Shown: positions 38,900-50,333 of the stretch, one piece after another
Layout: every line of letters starts with the position of its first letter
Numbering within the stretch: the first letter of the stretch is position 1
Origin: Monosporascus cannonballus
Taxonomy: Eukaryota > Ascomycota > Sordariomycetes > Xylariales
Assembly (NCBI GenBank): GCA_004154925.1
Contig: QJNS01000176.1
Location: forward strand, 1 to 64,000
DNA: 64,000 nt
Direction of reading: 5' to 3'
Notes under the pieces: model-generated
What the model was told of the DNA's origin: nothing
Database searches by the model: none
The model's input: only the letters and a program-made list of their open reading frames with translations
Program-made: the position numbers and the translations under genes

Positions 38900-40330
38900 G
38901 AAGCAGAGCTCGCCGACTGCAAAACGAACCTAGGTTACTAGTCGAAAAAACCGCCGATCGGAACCCAACCGACGAACGATCGATCACGGTACGGGAACAG
39001 GCGAAAAAGCTTATAACGGAGCCCTAATGGGCAAAAGATTATGGTCCTCGGAATCTTAAATTCCTTTATATATATAATAAAAATACGTTCCAATAATTAT
39101 TAATTAAACGGTTAAAAAACGGGCGTAATATAACGACCCCGTCCCGGAATTTAAAGCAAAAAAAAATTAAACCCCTTAATAATAACCAGATTTTAAAAAT
39201 TATTTATTAGCAAAATAAATAATATTTGGAATTATTTCGATAATTGGCCGAATAATAAGTAATGGCATAAATTAAAAAAGCAAAGCTTTATAAGTTAATT
39301 ACAATATCGTTATAAATGCCCAAAGACGATAAGCAAATACCGTATTATAATTGCCCGAAACTTTTCGAACGTACGTCGATTAAAAAAAAGATTAAATAAA
39401 AGTTATTACGGAAATTTACGCCGAAAAGCTAGGATAAAATACCTTTATTTATATTTAATGGGTTATGGGTTATATAAACGTTTTTATTGCGAACGTTTAA
39501 CGATTATACCGCATTATACTTAATTATTTTAATTACGAAAAAGAATTGAAAATGGAAGATTTATAGATTTTTATTAAGAAAGGTTCCGTAAATTCTAATT
39601 TTTTCGATAAGGAATATAGGGAATAATTTATAGAACTACGATAACAATCCGATTAATCGTTATTGGACTTTTATGCTAAATAAAGGTTCCTGGTTTATAA
39701 AATAAAGCTTACGGATATTTTTAGCCCGGAAAATAATTAAGACAATAAACGTTTTATTTTTAATTATTTTTATAAATTAATATTAAAGTTACGAAATACC
39801 CTGTTGCGAAAAGACGTTAAGCTGGAATAAGTTAGTAACGTAATAAATAAGGTAAAGCGTTATTAGGACGTTTGGAAAAAGGCGAAAAAAAACCGATTAT
39901 TTTCTGCCAAAGGTATTAATAAAGATAAATAATCCTATTTTAACGTTTTTGGGAAAAAAAGATCCTTAGAACGAATTAGAGACGTTACGTAAAAGTAATG
40001 GGGACCGTGGGCGTTTTCATATTCGGAAGACAGATAATCGCCGATTTAATTCCGATTGGAATAAGTCCGTACGACTTAATATCTTTGATTTTTATAAGGG
40101 CTTATTTAAGTATTATAATTATAAGAAGCCAGGTTATAAAAACGTGGATTGTAAATTTAAAAGGGATACGAAAACCTTATTATCCCGGCCATACGGAGAT
40201 AAACCTCTGAAAGCCGTACAAAACGTTACAATGTATAACGATAAATCAAATTAGTTCTTAGATGTGAACCCAAAAAAGGAGCCGGAGTAGGCGTATACGT
40301 CCAGGTTATTTCGGCTGATAACTATAGGAC
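38900..40330 (+). pseudogene. Gag remnant of element B
   Basis: This is a decayed gag. A zinc knuckle at about 40100-40160 reads FKYYNYKKPGYKNVDCKF, where Tyr stands for the lost Cys and His and the last Cys is intact. The last bases before the TR-GAG insertion are AGGAC. Confidence 0.7.
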
Positions 40331-40495
40331 TGTAAGGGGCTGCATACGCAATAGCTAAGGATATGGGCCACAACAGGTCTATTAAGAAATCTAGGGAACA
40401 GCTAAGAAAATGCGTGGGAGCAGCTAGCTATATATACAGGAGTTACGGGATTAGCGCTATGTTAATCTCTTTACTAGGGCCCTTGGCCCGTGACA
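40331..40495 (-). repeat. 3' LTR of the gag-only element
   Basis: It reads TGTAAGGGGCTGCATACGC... to ...CCCGTGACA on the plus strand. It is 165 bp, the same length as the partner at 41679-41843, and is followed by TAACCCCCCC (polypurine tract on the minus strand). Confidence 0.88.
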
Positions 40496-40559
40496 TAACC
40501 CCCCCCTCTAAATCCAATCCTTGCTTTTTCCCGTTACGCGGCAAACGTTTATTTATAGC

Positions 40560-41660
40560 ACCCTTTTAGGGACCTTGCTTTAAGGCGGCGATATTCGTAA
40601 ATCTTAGTCCGAAAGATCTTTTAACGGTTACGAGGAAACCACGTCGCGTATTTTACGTCCGTACGTCTTTGGCGTACTGCATATTATAAGCTTTATATTC
40701 TTACGTTATTTTTCTTAAGGTTTTTTTCTGTTAATTTTTTTAACGTTTCGTAAATGTTAAGCTTATTTAGGTTTTTCTAAGCTTTATTAAACGCCTTTAT
40801 AGCTGCTTTTTATCGTTTAAGTAATAACGAAACCTTTAAGGCCTTATTAACGTTAATATATCGGACGGTAATTTTTTTCCTTTTAGGATAATTCCTCCAA
40901 AAATACCCCGTTTTATTATATTTTAAATAACGTTTTTCCGTTCGCCAGCAGCGCTTATATTAATAATTAACGGTTATCCTACCGATTTTCATATATTTTA
41001 TAATATTATTTTTCGATTAAAAAATTATTACGCATAAATACGCCGGGATAAGGGCCGTTAAGAACGATATTTCCGAATGGCAAAAAAATTACGCAAATTC
41101 TTTTAAAATATTAAATTACTTTTCGTAATCCAGTATTTTTTCGTTTTGGCGTTAAGGCCCGAAATTAATAAAAAAGGTTTGGCTTTATTTAGCTATTTGT
41201 TTTTTTCGGTTTGGTAAAAAGTATTTTTAAATATGGGAATATATTTGGATACCGTTTAAACGTTATGTTAACGTAATTTAATTAAATATTAACCAAATTT
41301 TTATTCTTTATTAGGTTTTTTTTAAAATAACGGCGATATAATTTAAAAAAATTTAAAGGTTTGGCTTTTTTAAGGCTTTTTATATATATAGCAAAAACGT
41401 TAATTTTTAAAACTAAAAATTAAAAATTCCTTAAATATAAAAAAAATTACGTACGATTATTACCGATCGCCTTTTTGTTAACAAATAATTTCTTATTTAT
41501 CTTAAATTTTTAAACGTTATGGTCCTTACGGCCTTATAATTCGCAAACGGTTCGTAAAACCTAATGGCGCGGTTTTTCGGTATCTATGGCGAATAAATTA
41601 CGTACAAATAACGGGTACGTAACGCTAACGTACTTTTTACGGCGACGGACCGTTCGCGAA
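40560..41660 (-). pseudogene. Gag-like frame of the gag-only element
   Basis: On the minus strand around 40932-40884 a zinc knuckle remnant reads Y-LK-Y-NKTG-Y-FWRN-Y-PKRK. With Tyr as RIP-made Cys/His this is exactly C-x2-C-x4-H-x4-C. The rest is basic and low complexity, with stops. No protease, RT or integrase motifs are present. Confidence 0.6.
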
Positions 41661-41678
41661 AAAGGAGATTTCTTAATA

Positions 41679-41843
41679 TATAAAGGGCTGCATACGCAGT
41701 AGCTAAGGATATAAGCCATAATAGGTCTATTAAGAAATCTAGGGAACAGCTAAGAAGATACGTAGGAGCAGCTAGCTATATATACAGGAGCCACGGGATT
41801 AGCGCTATGCTAATCCCTCCACTAGGGCCCTTAGCCCGTGACA
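41679..41843 (-). repeat. 5' LTR of the gag-only element
   Basis: This partner LTR starts TATAAAGGGCTGC and ends CCCGTGACA on the plus strand. It differs from the other copy mainly at G/A and C/T positions. Confidence 0.88.
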
Positions 41844-41848
41844 AGGAC

Positions 41849-44800
41849 GGTCGGAATAAAACCGCCCTTTAAAAGAAGGGCATTTATTAAGAGAAGTACG
41901 GGAGATGTGGTAGTATAAGTGGACATGGATACCGGAATATAGGTAAATATTGTAAGTAAAAGGTTGGCGAAAAAGCTTAATTTCTAATTAGTTTCCGTAA
42001 ATATTCCAGGCCTTATCGGCGTTAACGGCACGTATATTAAGTGTTATAAGGTTTACGAAATTCTTATTAGCATAATAAATAATAACGGGAACGAACGAGA
42101 GTTTAAGTAAATTTATTTTGCAATATGTCGTTATCGGAAAACGCTCGATTTTTTATTATCCATATCCGGAATAAATAAATTAAGAATTTTGCTGGATATA
42201 GTTATATGTTAATAGTTATACGGATTATTATAAAAGGTCGATAAATAAAAAATTGCAAATTTAGCGTTTTTCGATAAGCAAGTTTATATCGTTAACTTAA
42301 TAGGCCTAGCCGAAAAGTTAAATATCCCGGAATTCGGAGAATAATAAAAATAGGGGATAACCGATTTTTTTGTATGTTTAAAGAATTTCCGGCGAGTATA
42401 TTCCGAAAGAACAGCAAAAAAAAATATTTTAGTTATTAAAGGCAAAATATACAATAAATCTGATCCCAGGGAAAACGTTTTATTCGGCCTAATTTACCTT
42501 ATTTCCGAGGATTAAAGGAAGGTATTCGAAAAATATATCCGAAAAAACCTAAAGGTAGGCCGGATACGTTATTCGAAAACGGACGTAAAGATATTAATAT
42601 TATTTGTGCTCAAAAAGGACGGTAATTTCCGACTGTACGTTAATTATAAGGGGCTGAATCGGATAACGATAAAAAACCGATATCTTTTATTTTTAATCTT
42701 AAAAGTAATAAATCGCCTAAGGTTAGTTAAGGTATTTTCGAAAATTAATCTTAAGGATATTTATTATTGTATTAGAATTAAAAAGGGCGATTAATGAAAA
42801 ATCGTTTTCCGAATATAATATGGGCAGTTCAAATATACGGTTATGCTATTTGGCCTTATTAACTTATTAACCACGTTTTAAGCTTATATACATAAAGTAT
42901 TAATTGGATTAATTAATTATATATGCGTAATATATTTAAATAATATAATTATTTATTCGAATAACGGAAAAAAATATACGAAATATTTTTAATTAATTTA
43001 CGAATAATTATTATAATATTAATTATTTGCTAAAGTATGTAAATGCGAATTTTCTTTTAAAAAAAAAAGATAAAGTTCTTAGGATTTATAATTAATACTG
43101 ACGGTTTAGAAATGGACCGCCGAAGGGTTGATATTATCGAAACGTAATTAAAGTTAAAGTTAATTTATAATATTTAAATATTTTTGGGATTTACGAATTT
43201 TATCGAAAATTTATTATTTATTATTTACGTATTACGGAACTTATTATTAAGCTTTTCAAAATGGTGCAGGATAAAAGTAAAATAACAAAATTTAGATAAT
43301 CCGAAAAGGTTAAAAAAACGTTCCAAAATTTAAAAGATATTTTTTAGTCGGCAATTATTTTCCGATACTGGGATAATGCCAAAAAATACTAGGGTTAAAA
43401 TAAACGTTTCGGTAAAAGTTATATTAAAAATATTTTTATAAAAATACAAAAAGTATTAATGCCTAGTTATATATTAATTGCAAAAGTTAAATCCAACTGA
43501 AAAGCGGTAAGTTATAGGGTAATAAAAATTATTAGCGGTAATACCTTAAAGGTACGGAAAAAAGTTTTTTAATACTTACCGATTATATAACGTTAAAAGA
43601 TATAATAAAGGCGTTAACGCGTAATTTTAAAAAGAGGTTAATTTAATAAGTTTACCGTTTTACGTAATTTGATTTTAAGATTTAATATTAACCGAGCGCC
43701 GATAACCCGGTAAATAAATTATTTAAATGCCCGGATTATATGTTAAGGGAAATCGCGTATAAAAACGTAATTTTTACGTTATTTAAAAAATTCGAATTTA
43801 CGAATAATATGCCGAAAAACGTATAGAAAACGGTTGTAAATATATAGCGCGATTTAAAGTATTATAAGAGGATAAAGAGCCTTATAAAAATAGCATAAAA
43901 TTCGTTTATTACAAAATTCTTAGATAAATTTTAGGTAACGGAAATTTAGGTAGTTATTATTCGCGTAAAAAAAGCGGAAAACCTTTATTATATAATTATA
44001 GAAATTTTTCGAAAAAAAAGTAAAATAAAAAATTATATATTTACCGAATTTATTACTTACGAATAATAATATAAATATAAATCGCAATAATAATATAATT
44101 AACGGTTAAATAACAATAATCGTAAATTATAACTGTATTATAATCGGATTCCGAAAAATTTAAAGAGGACGAAATTAATATTAAAATTATTATTTATAAT
44201 TAATACGTTTTATATTTTTTAGGCAAAAAAGCTGGTTAAAAACGAAACGGTATTTTAACCAAAAGTTTCCCGATTATTTTACGATTAGGTTCGAAAGTTA
44301 CAAATTAAGAATTTAAATATTATAAAATTAATATAAGTAATTAAACGTTAAGCTGGAATAAAAAAAAGATATTTTCTGGATATAAATAAAGTTTTATATT
44401 ATCAAGAAAAATTTGTAATTCGGTTATAAAACGTTTTACGGTAATAATTAATTAATTACTATTATAATAATTTAAAAATAAAATAAATGGGATATATTTA
44501 TACGTTAAAATTAATAATTAAAAGGTTTTATTTAAAAAAAATATAGCAAATAATATCCGAAAATATATTAAATAATATCCGAATTATTAGGGCATAATAG
44601 AATTACGTTATAAACTATATGGATAATTATAACCCTTATTATTATTTAAATAATTTTTCTAAGAAATTTCGGTAGATTTTATTACGGGATTTCTTAAAAC
44701 TTAGGTTTAAACGGGTTAAAATACGACGTAATCCTAGTAATTATCGATCGTTTTACGAAATTAAAATTATTTATTTTTATGGTTAAAACCTTAATTATAA

Positions 44801-45720
44801 CTAAATTAACCTAATTACTTTATGACAAGATTAAGTACAAATTTAATACGTTAACCGGAATTATTAACGATAAAAACAAATTATTAACGAATTAATTTTA
44901 AACCGATTTTTATAAAAAGCAAAAAATAAAACGGCGAATATCGACCGTTTATTATTTGCAAACCGATAAATAAACGGAATGTATTTATTAAGTTTTAAAA
45001 TATTATTTTTGTAATTATATTAATAAATATTTAAAAAAATTAAATAAAGTTATTACGATATACGGAATTTATATATAATAATATATAAAATACGTTTATT
45101 AGCCCTTTTCCGTTCAAAATTTATATAAATATTAATTAAAGATAATAAAATATTTTTTATAAAGGTTTAAAAAATAAGTATAAGGAATTAAAAAATATTT
45201 CGAAAAAATAATAGCTATTCGTTAAGTAATATACGAATATTAGGAGAAAATAACGATAACCCAAAAAAATATTATAATTAATGTTATATATTTATGGAAT
45301 TTTAATTACGATAATAAATAACTTAATTAATTAAAAATTTTAAACTTAAAATTTAAAAATGTATATTTATTTATATTCGAGTTATAATTAAGGAATAAAT
45401 AGGTTATTAAATATATAAAGTAATTTTTTTATTAAATATAAACAAATATATAATATATTTTTAATATTTTTATTAAAATTGTAATATAACCGGGAACCGG
45501 GCGACGTCCAAATAGCGTTACCGGACCTAATAAAGGAACAGGTAAAATAAGTAATAAAGAATATTGTTCATTATTAAGATAACCGGAGGTAATACGAATA
45601 TCTAATTAAATAAAAAGGTTAGTTTGCCAAATATAATACGAAAAAATTTCGAAAGTATTTCGAATACGCGCTTAAGATATTATAATATTACGAAAAGAAA
45701 ATTAAATATGTATATAAGAA
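41849..45720 (+). pseudogene. Pol remnant of element B
   Basis: The protease active site DTG is at 41928-41936 (VDMDTGI). Reverse transcriptase runs about 42600-43100, with a 62-codon open stretch (KKDGNFRLYVNYKGLNRITIKN) and the catalytic box decayed to YLNN near 42920-42935. The integrase is around 44680-45130 (VILVIIDRFTKLKLF). A chromodomain-like YEYLIK...G...YNT motif is near 45597-45650. It is related to, but clearly distinct from, the family of copies 1-4. Confidence 0.8.
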
Positions 45721-47350
45721 ATAAAATGATCTAAAAACCGTAAAATAATAATAACCTAATCGGAATTTAATTGCCTAATAATTACAAAAATTATAAAAAA
45801 TATTTTTAAATAAAATTAAGATACTAATATTAAAATATTATTTAGTTATATAATTATTTTTAAGTTTTTAGCAAATAATTACTATATTATATACCGGTCG
45901 GAAATTTATAAATAATATAAAAATTAAATTTTTATTTCGAAAACAAAATTTCGTACTTAATAATTAAGCTTTAGGTTAATTAGCTTTTAATAAACGTACC
46001 AAAAATATTAATATAAAAATATCGGAAAATAATCGGAAAATATACGATAGCAAAAAATGGGTACGTTTATTAAATTTATTAAGCATAAAACCTAGGAAAA
46101 ATTTAAAAACGTTTTATTTTTTATAAAAAATAAGGCCTAAATAATTGGAATATAATTTGTTATTAATCGGAAATAAGGTGCCGTTTTTAAAACGCTTAAT
46201 ATATTTAAGTTTAATAATAATTTTGCCGGGTAAAGTTATTTTTTAATTATAATTATTAATAAGTATTAAAATTTCGTTAAAACGTTAAAAAACGAGCCGA
46301 AAATATTTATAAGCAAAAAGCGTAATAATATAACGGTTTTCGAAAATTATTTTATTTATAGTAATATCTTAAAATTACGTTTAATTGGAAATTAATTACG
46401 GAATAATAAAAAAAGGACCGTAATACTTATAAAAAAGATTTAAGTTTATAAACTTATAAAATAATGTTAAAACTAAACCTCCGTAATTATAACGGACGAT
46501 CGGAAATTAACTTTCGTTATATTAAGGAAACGATATTTCTTAATAATAGCCGCGTTAACGGCGGATTCGGCCTTACGAAGGACGTCGAATCGACGACCGA
46601 CCGTAATTACGTTAAAACGTTTATATTAAATATTTGCAATACGAACCTTTTCGAGTTTATTGATTAACTCCTAATTATCGGTATCGAATTAAAAGATTAT
46701 TTGGGCGGTACCCTTAAGGACGATCGGAATTTAAACAAAAATTAAATAATAATATTAATAATATTAAAAATAATTATTTACCGCGCGAAGATTTTTGTAA
46801 TAATAATTGGTTACGATAAAATTTAAGGCGTTTAAAACTTAAACGTAAACTATACGGTAATCGAAATAACGCTGTATTACGTAAATATAATATGGCTTAT
46901 TACCGCCCGTAATACGATTAATATTTATCTTGTTATCGGTGTCAAAAAAAATAACGTTTAAAAAAATCCCAATTTTCCTTAATATTAAAATATTATTTCT
47001 TTTGGAACTTTTTACGAAAAAGAAATAGGGCGAATAGAAATAATACGCAAAATAATCGGAAAAAACAAAATAAAAATAAAGAAAAACGGGAAACCGAACG
47101 GAACGCGCATATAAAAAAATAGAAATATAGGCGCAAAAGAAAAAAAAAGGTAAATAAGGTGGAATTAAAAACGGATCATAATAAAAACCTGGGCGGAATA
47201 TAATTAATCACGTAATATAACATATATTAATTATTACGGCAATTATTTATAATATAATATAACGGTAAATTATTGGCAAATATACGTAACCAGATTTATA
47301 AAATATATTCCATCAAATTAATAATAATGCTATTAAGGATTAATAATTTA
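45721..47350 (+). other. Element B 3' region, possible extra ORF
   Basis: About 1.6 kb separate the chromodomain from the 3' LTR, much longer than an ordinary 3' UTR. A 67-codon open stretch at 46464-46667 and a Lys/Arg/Gln-rich, Cys-containing stretch (YLSCYRCQ) near 46930-46955 suggest a decayed additional frame. I do not recognise it. Confidence 0.35.
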
Positions 47351-47365
47351 AAAGGGGGAAATAAT

Positions 47366-47571
47366 TATAAGAATATAGCCCATATAAGGATAAGGCTGGT
47401 AACCGACCAGCCACCGATTAGCTACCGACCCATTCACTAATATAAATTTACCATCTGGCAGCTAGTGGGAAACGCCAGATGGAAATAACCTAATATACTT
47501 ACTTTTTGGAATCTGCTTTACGATTAGTCGGAGATCACCTCACCCAGCTCACAGCTGTCCATTATCTTACA
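47366..47571 (+). repeat. 3' LTR of element B
   Basis: This 206-bp LTR starts TATAAGAATATAGCCC and ends ATTATCTTACA, followed by the TTATA duplication. A polypurine tract lies at about 47350-47362. Confidence 0.9.
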
Positions 47572-48560
47572 TTATATTTGTCGTTATTATCGATTAAATA
47601 TTAAGATCTTAATTTTTTTTATTTATTAATAAGATATAAAACGAACCTTACCTGGCCAGTCCTTTTATTAATTAAAATTCCGTACTGGCGTATCTATGGT
47701 AATTCTAAAATTATATTATAATTTCTAAATAAAACGATATCAAAATTAATTATTTAATATCGCCCTTAAATAAAAATCTCGAAATAATTAATTTTACGTA
47801 TAAGTTTTCCGTTATCGTAACCGAATTTCTAACCTTTAGTATTTATCGCTATATAAGGTTTTAACTTATATTTCCATAATAATCTGAACTTATTGATTAT
47901 ATTTGATATAATATAATTCCCGCGTAAAGTTCCGCAATTTATTATTACGGTATATTAATACGTTCCGATTCGTATATCCAAAGTAATAAGGTCGTTAATA
48001 TTTCCTATCGTCGTATTTAAAACCTTTTTTAAAAATTCCTTTTAATTCCTTTAGGTTTCGTTATTTTGCGGCTTTTTTATAGGTAACCTTTTTTTTTAAC
48101 TTTTATTCGAATCTGTCGCACTTTATTTATGTTTTTTCGTTTAACGCGTTAAATTATTATATTTATCGTTATTGCCAACATATTATTTCTTCCAATGGTA
48201 TTAGTTATTCCTAATTTTTGTATAATTCTTTTTCCTATTAAATAAATTATTTTTTTATATTTGCGACTATATCCTATTATATATCGTTTTAGTTTTCGTT
48301 TTATAGATTTTTTTATAAATTAACGTATTTTTTAATTACTTTTTTTTTCTGAAAATCCGCAATAAATATTAATTAAAAATAAAAATCCGTAATAACTTTC
48401 TAATATTGTTTTTTTACCGTACGCTGAGTTAACTCCTTTTCCGTTTAGTAATTATATTATTTATAATAACAAAAGGGGTTTTCCTGCGGATAATATTTTT
48501 TTCGGGCCAGCTTTTTGTTTCGGCCAATTGCTGGATATTTCCTGGGGTTATAATTCAAAA
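47572..48560 (-). pseudogene. Pol remnant of copy 4, 5' part (protease)
   Basis: This is the minus-strand continuation of copy 4 on the far side of element B. The protease region is at about 47830-47690 and the pol start linker near 48490-48540. Confidence 0.75.
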
Positions 48561-49800
48561 TTGTTAATACCATTATTTATCGTCCTTATTATTTCCGGTA
48601 CGGTTTGGAAAATCGAGTTCCTTATAATATATACGGGTAATTCGTTCGTAAATATATTACTTTTATTTTTCGTAATTGGGATATTCCCGTTGTCGACAAT
48701 GTATGACATACATTTTGCCGTATCGATTAGGGATTTTAGGATAAATTTTTTCTGTTTAATTCTGGTATTTGCGTAATTATCCTTATAATGCCTTTTGTTA
48801 TATTCGTAATACTTATTAAGCTAATTTTTGGCTTTTCGTATTTTTTGTCGGATTTCTTACCGTAATAGTCCTTATTAGATTTCTTATTATAAGCCTAATA
48901 CGTATTTAACTTAAATTATATTAATAGCTTTATTATTATTTCCTTAATTATTCTTAAATTTTCTTTCCGCTATAAGGGTTTAGTTATTTTATCGTGATTT
49001 CTTAGGTTTTTTACATTTATAGGCCTTATATCTCATTTTGCCGTAATTAAAGCATTTAATCTGGCTTTAATCTTATTTATGGATAACGCCAAGTTTTATA
49101 GGTCCTGGCGCCGTTCCGTAAAAAATAAAGGGTATATTTGTTTTTTTCCCTTAGTTAATTTGTTATATCCCGAATATAAGGCATATTATCCTTTTTTTTC
49201 TTATCGTTTTTCAAACTGTCGATTATTAATTTTAATTACTTTTATAATATATCGGTTTAAGGCAATTAATTATTTAATTCGAATAATTTCATTTTTTATA
49301 TTATCTTTTAACCCTTTATAAAATATATTAATAAAAACGTCGATTTTATTATTTCCTTATCCGACCTTAACCGCAAAACCTTTAAAAATTACGGCATATT
49401 TAAATACGGATCCTTTTTGTCGGAATTATAAAAATTATTAAACCGTAAATTATTTTTTATCCGGATTGCCGAAATTATTGCGTATTTTGTTTTCGAAATT
49501 AGTATAAAGTAAAAAAATTTCGTTAATAAAATCCTCCTTATTTAACTTTTATATTTCCAGAAAAACTTTTATAATAGATTTAAATTAATTAACTGTATTT
49601 CTTATTAGTTATGTTTTTATTATTAGGATTATATTTATTAAATTATTAAAGTCTAGAAAATAAAGGTAAATTTGTATTTAAATTAAAAAGGTTTAAAGGT
49701 TATTTTTTCCATTATAAGATTCCGGTTTTTTAGATTTTATACGGATGAAAAAAGTTTAGGTAAATAACGTAACCTTAAGTTATCGAATTTCTTTTTCCAG
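48561..49800 (-). pseudogene. Gag remnant of copy 4
   Basis: On the minus strand, a knuckle remnant near 49070-49015 (YGKMRYKAYKCKK) aligns with those of copies 2 and 3. The plus-strand open frames at 48528-48776 and 49079-49321 are shadows of it. Confidence 0.7.
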
Positions 49801-49917
49801 TTTTCGAATTCGAGCTTAAAATTGCTAAATAAAGGTTTTCTAAACGTTAATCAATATTTTAACAGTATTAAATATTATTTAAAGTTTAAAGGTATTATTA
49901 AATAAAAATTTATAATA

Positions 49918-50333
49918 TATAACGGCTATATAATTTAACCAATTGTTAAACCTTAAGTCGATAAATTTATATTAATAGGAATATCGTAAGAATTTAAATA
50001 ATAAATGCAATAATTTTGTTACGTTTCGTAATATTAAGGGTACCTTAAATAACGATATTATATTGTAAGCTAAAATTATTTAAATTATGGAAATAAAGAA
50101 CGTATATTTTTTCGTTCTGGCTTAAGGTGCTTATTATGGCTTAACGACATTTCTTTAATTAAATCCCCTTAAGCCCCTTTAAGCCCTTTCTGGTACTTAT
50201 CCGGCTTAAGCCCTTTTGACCAATTAAGGTCCTTGAGCCCTTTGAGCCAGTTACGTGACTTCTTAGCTAGGTCGGGGTTTGGCTTTTTAAGATCCCGACC
50301 GTTTTCAGAAGCCAAGACCGTTAGGTCATAACA
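49918..50333 (-). repeat. 5' LTR of copy 4
   Basis: The minus strand begins TGTTATGACCTAACGGTC. This 416-bp LTR has several AAGGGCTTAAGGGG-like words in U3 and is followed on the plus strand by the CTTTA duplication. Confidence 0.88.

Larger units (their letters stand above)
40331..41843 (-). mobile_element. Non-autonomous gag-only LTR element (TR-GAG-like)
   Basis: This 1,513-bp element has two 165-bp LTRs (TG...CA) and an exact AGGAC duplication (40326-40330 and 41844-41848). A C/G-homopolymer tract (GGGGGGG on the minus strand) next to the left LTR is a polypurine tract, so the element reads on the minus strand. The interior encodes only a gag-like CCHC frame. There is no room for pol. 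It lies deepest in the nested stack. Confidence 0.85.
38654..47571 (+). mobile_element. Gypsy/chromovirus family B (in copy 4; hosts TR-GAG)
   Basis: This 8.9-kb LTR element has LTRs of 206 bp and an exact TTATA duplication (38649-38653 and 47572-47576). The disrupted copy-4 sequence is continuous across it when compared with copy 2 (GAATATAAGTATAAG at about 14941). It carries gag, protease, RT, integrase and a chromodomain-like motif, with a polypurine tract (AAAAGGGGGAAA) just before the 3' LTR. A 1.5-kb gag-only element interrupts it between gag and protease. Confidence 0.9.
34597..50333 (-). mobile_element. Complete chromovirus copy 4 (in R1; hosts element B)
   Basis: This minus-strand element is flanked by exact CTTTA duplications (34592-34596 and 50334-50338). 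Without the 8.9-kb insertion of B it is about 6.8 kb, like copies 2 and 3. The LTRs are 415 and 416 bp. The order from right to left is 5' LTR, gag, protease, [B], RT, integrase, chromodomain, antisense frame, 3' LTR. Confidence 0.92.

Noticed and set aside
40363..40569. 68-codon plus-strand open frame
   Set aside because: It lies within the LTR of the gag-only element and its start; it has no homology or splice support.
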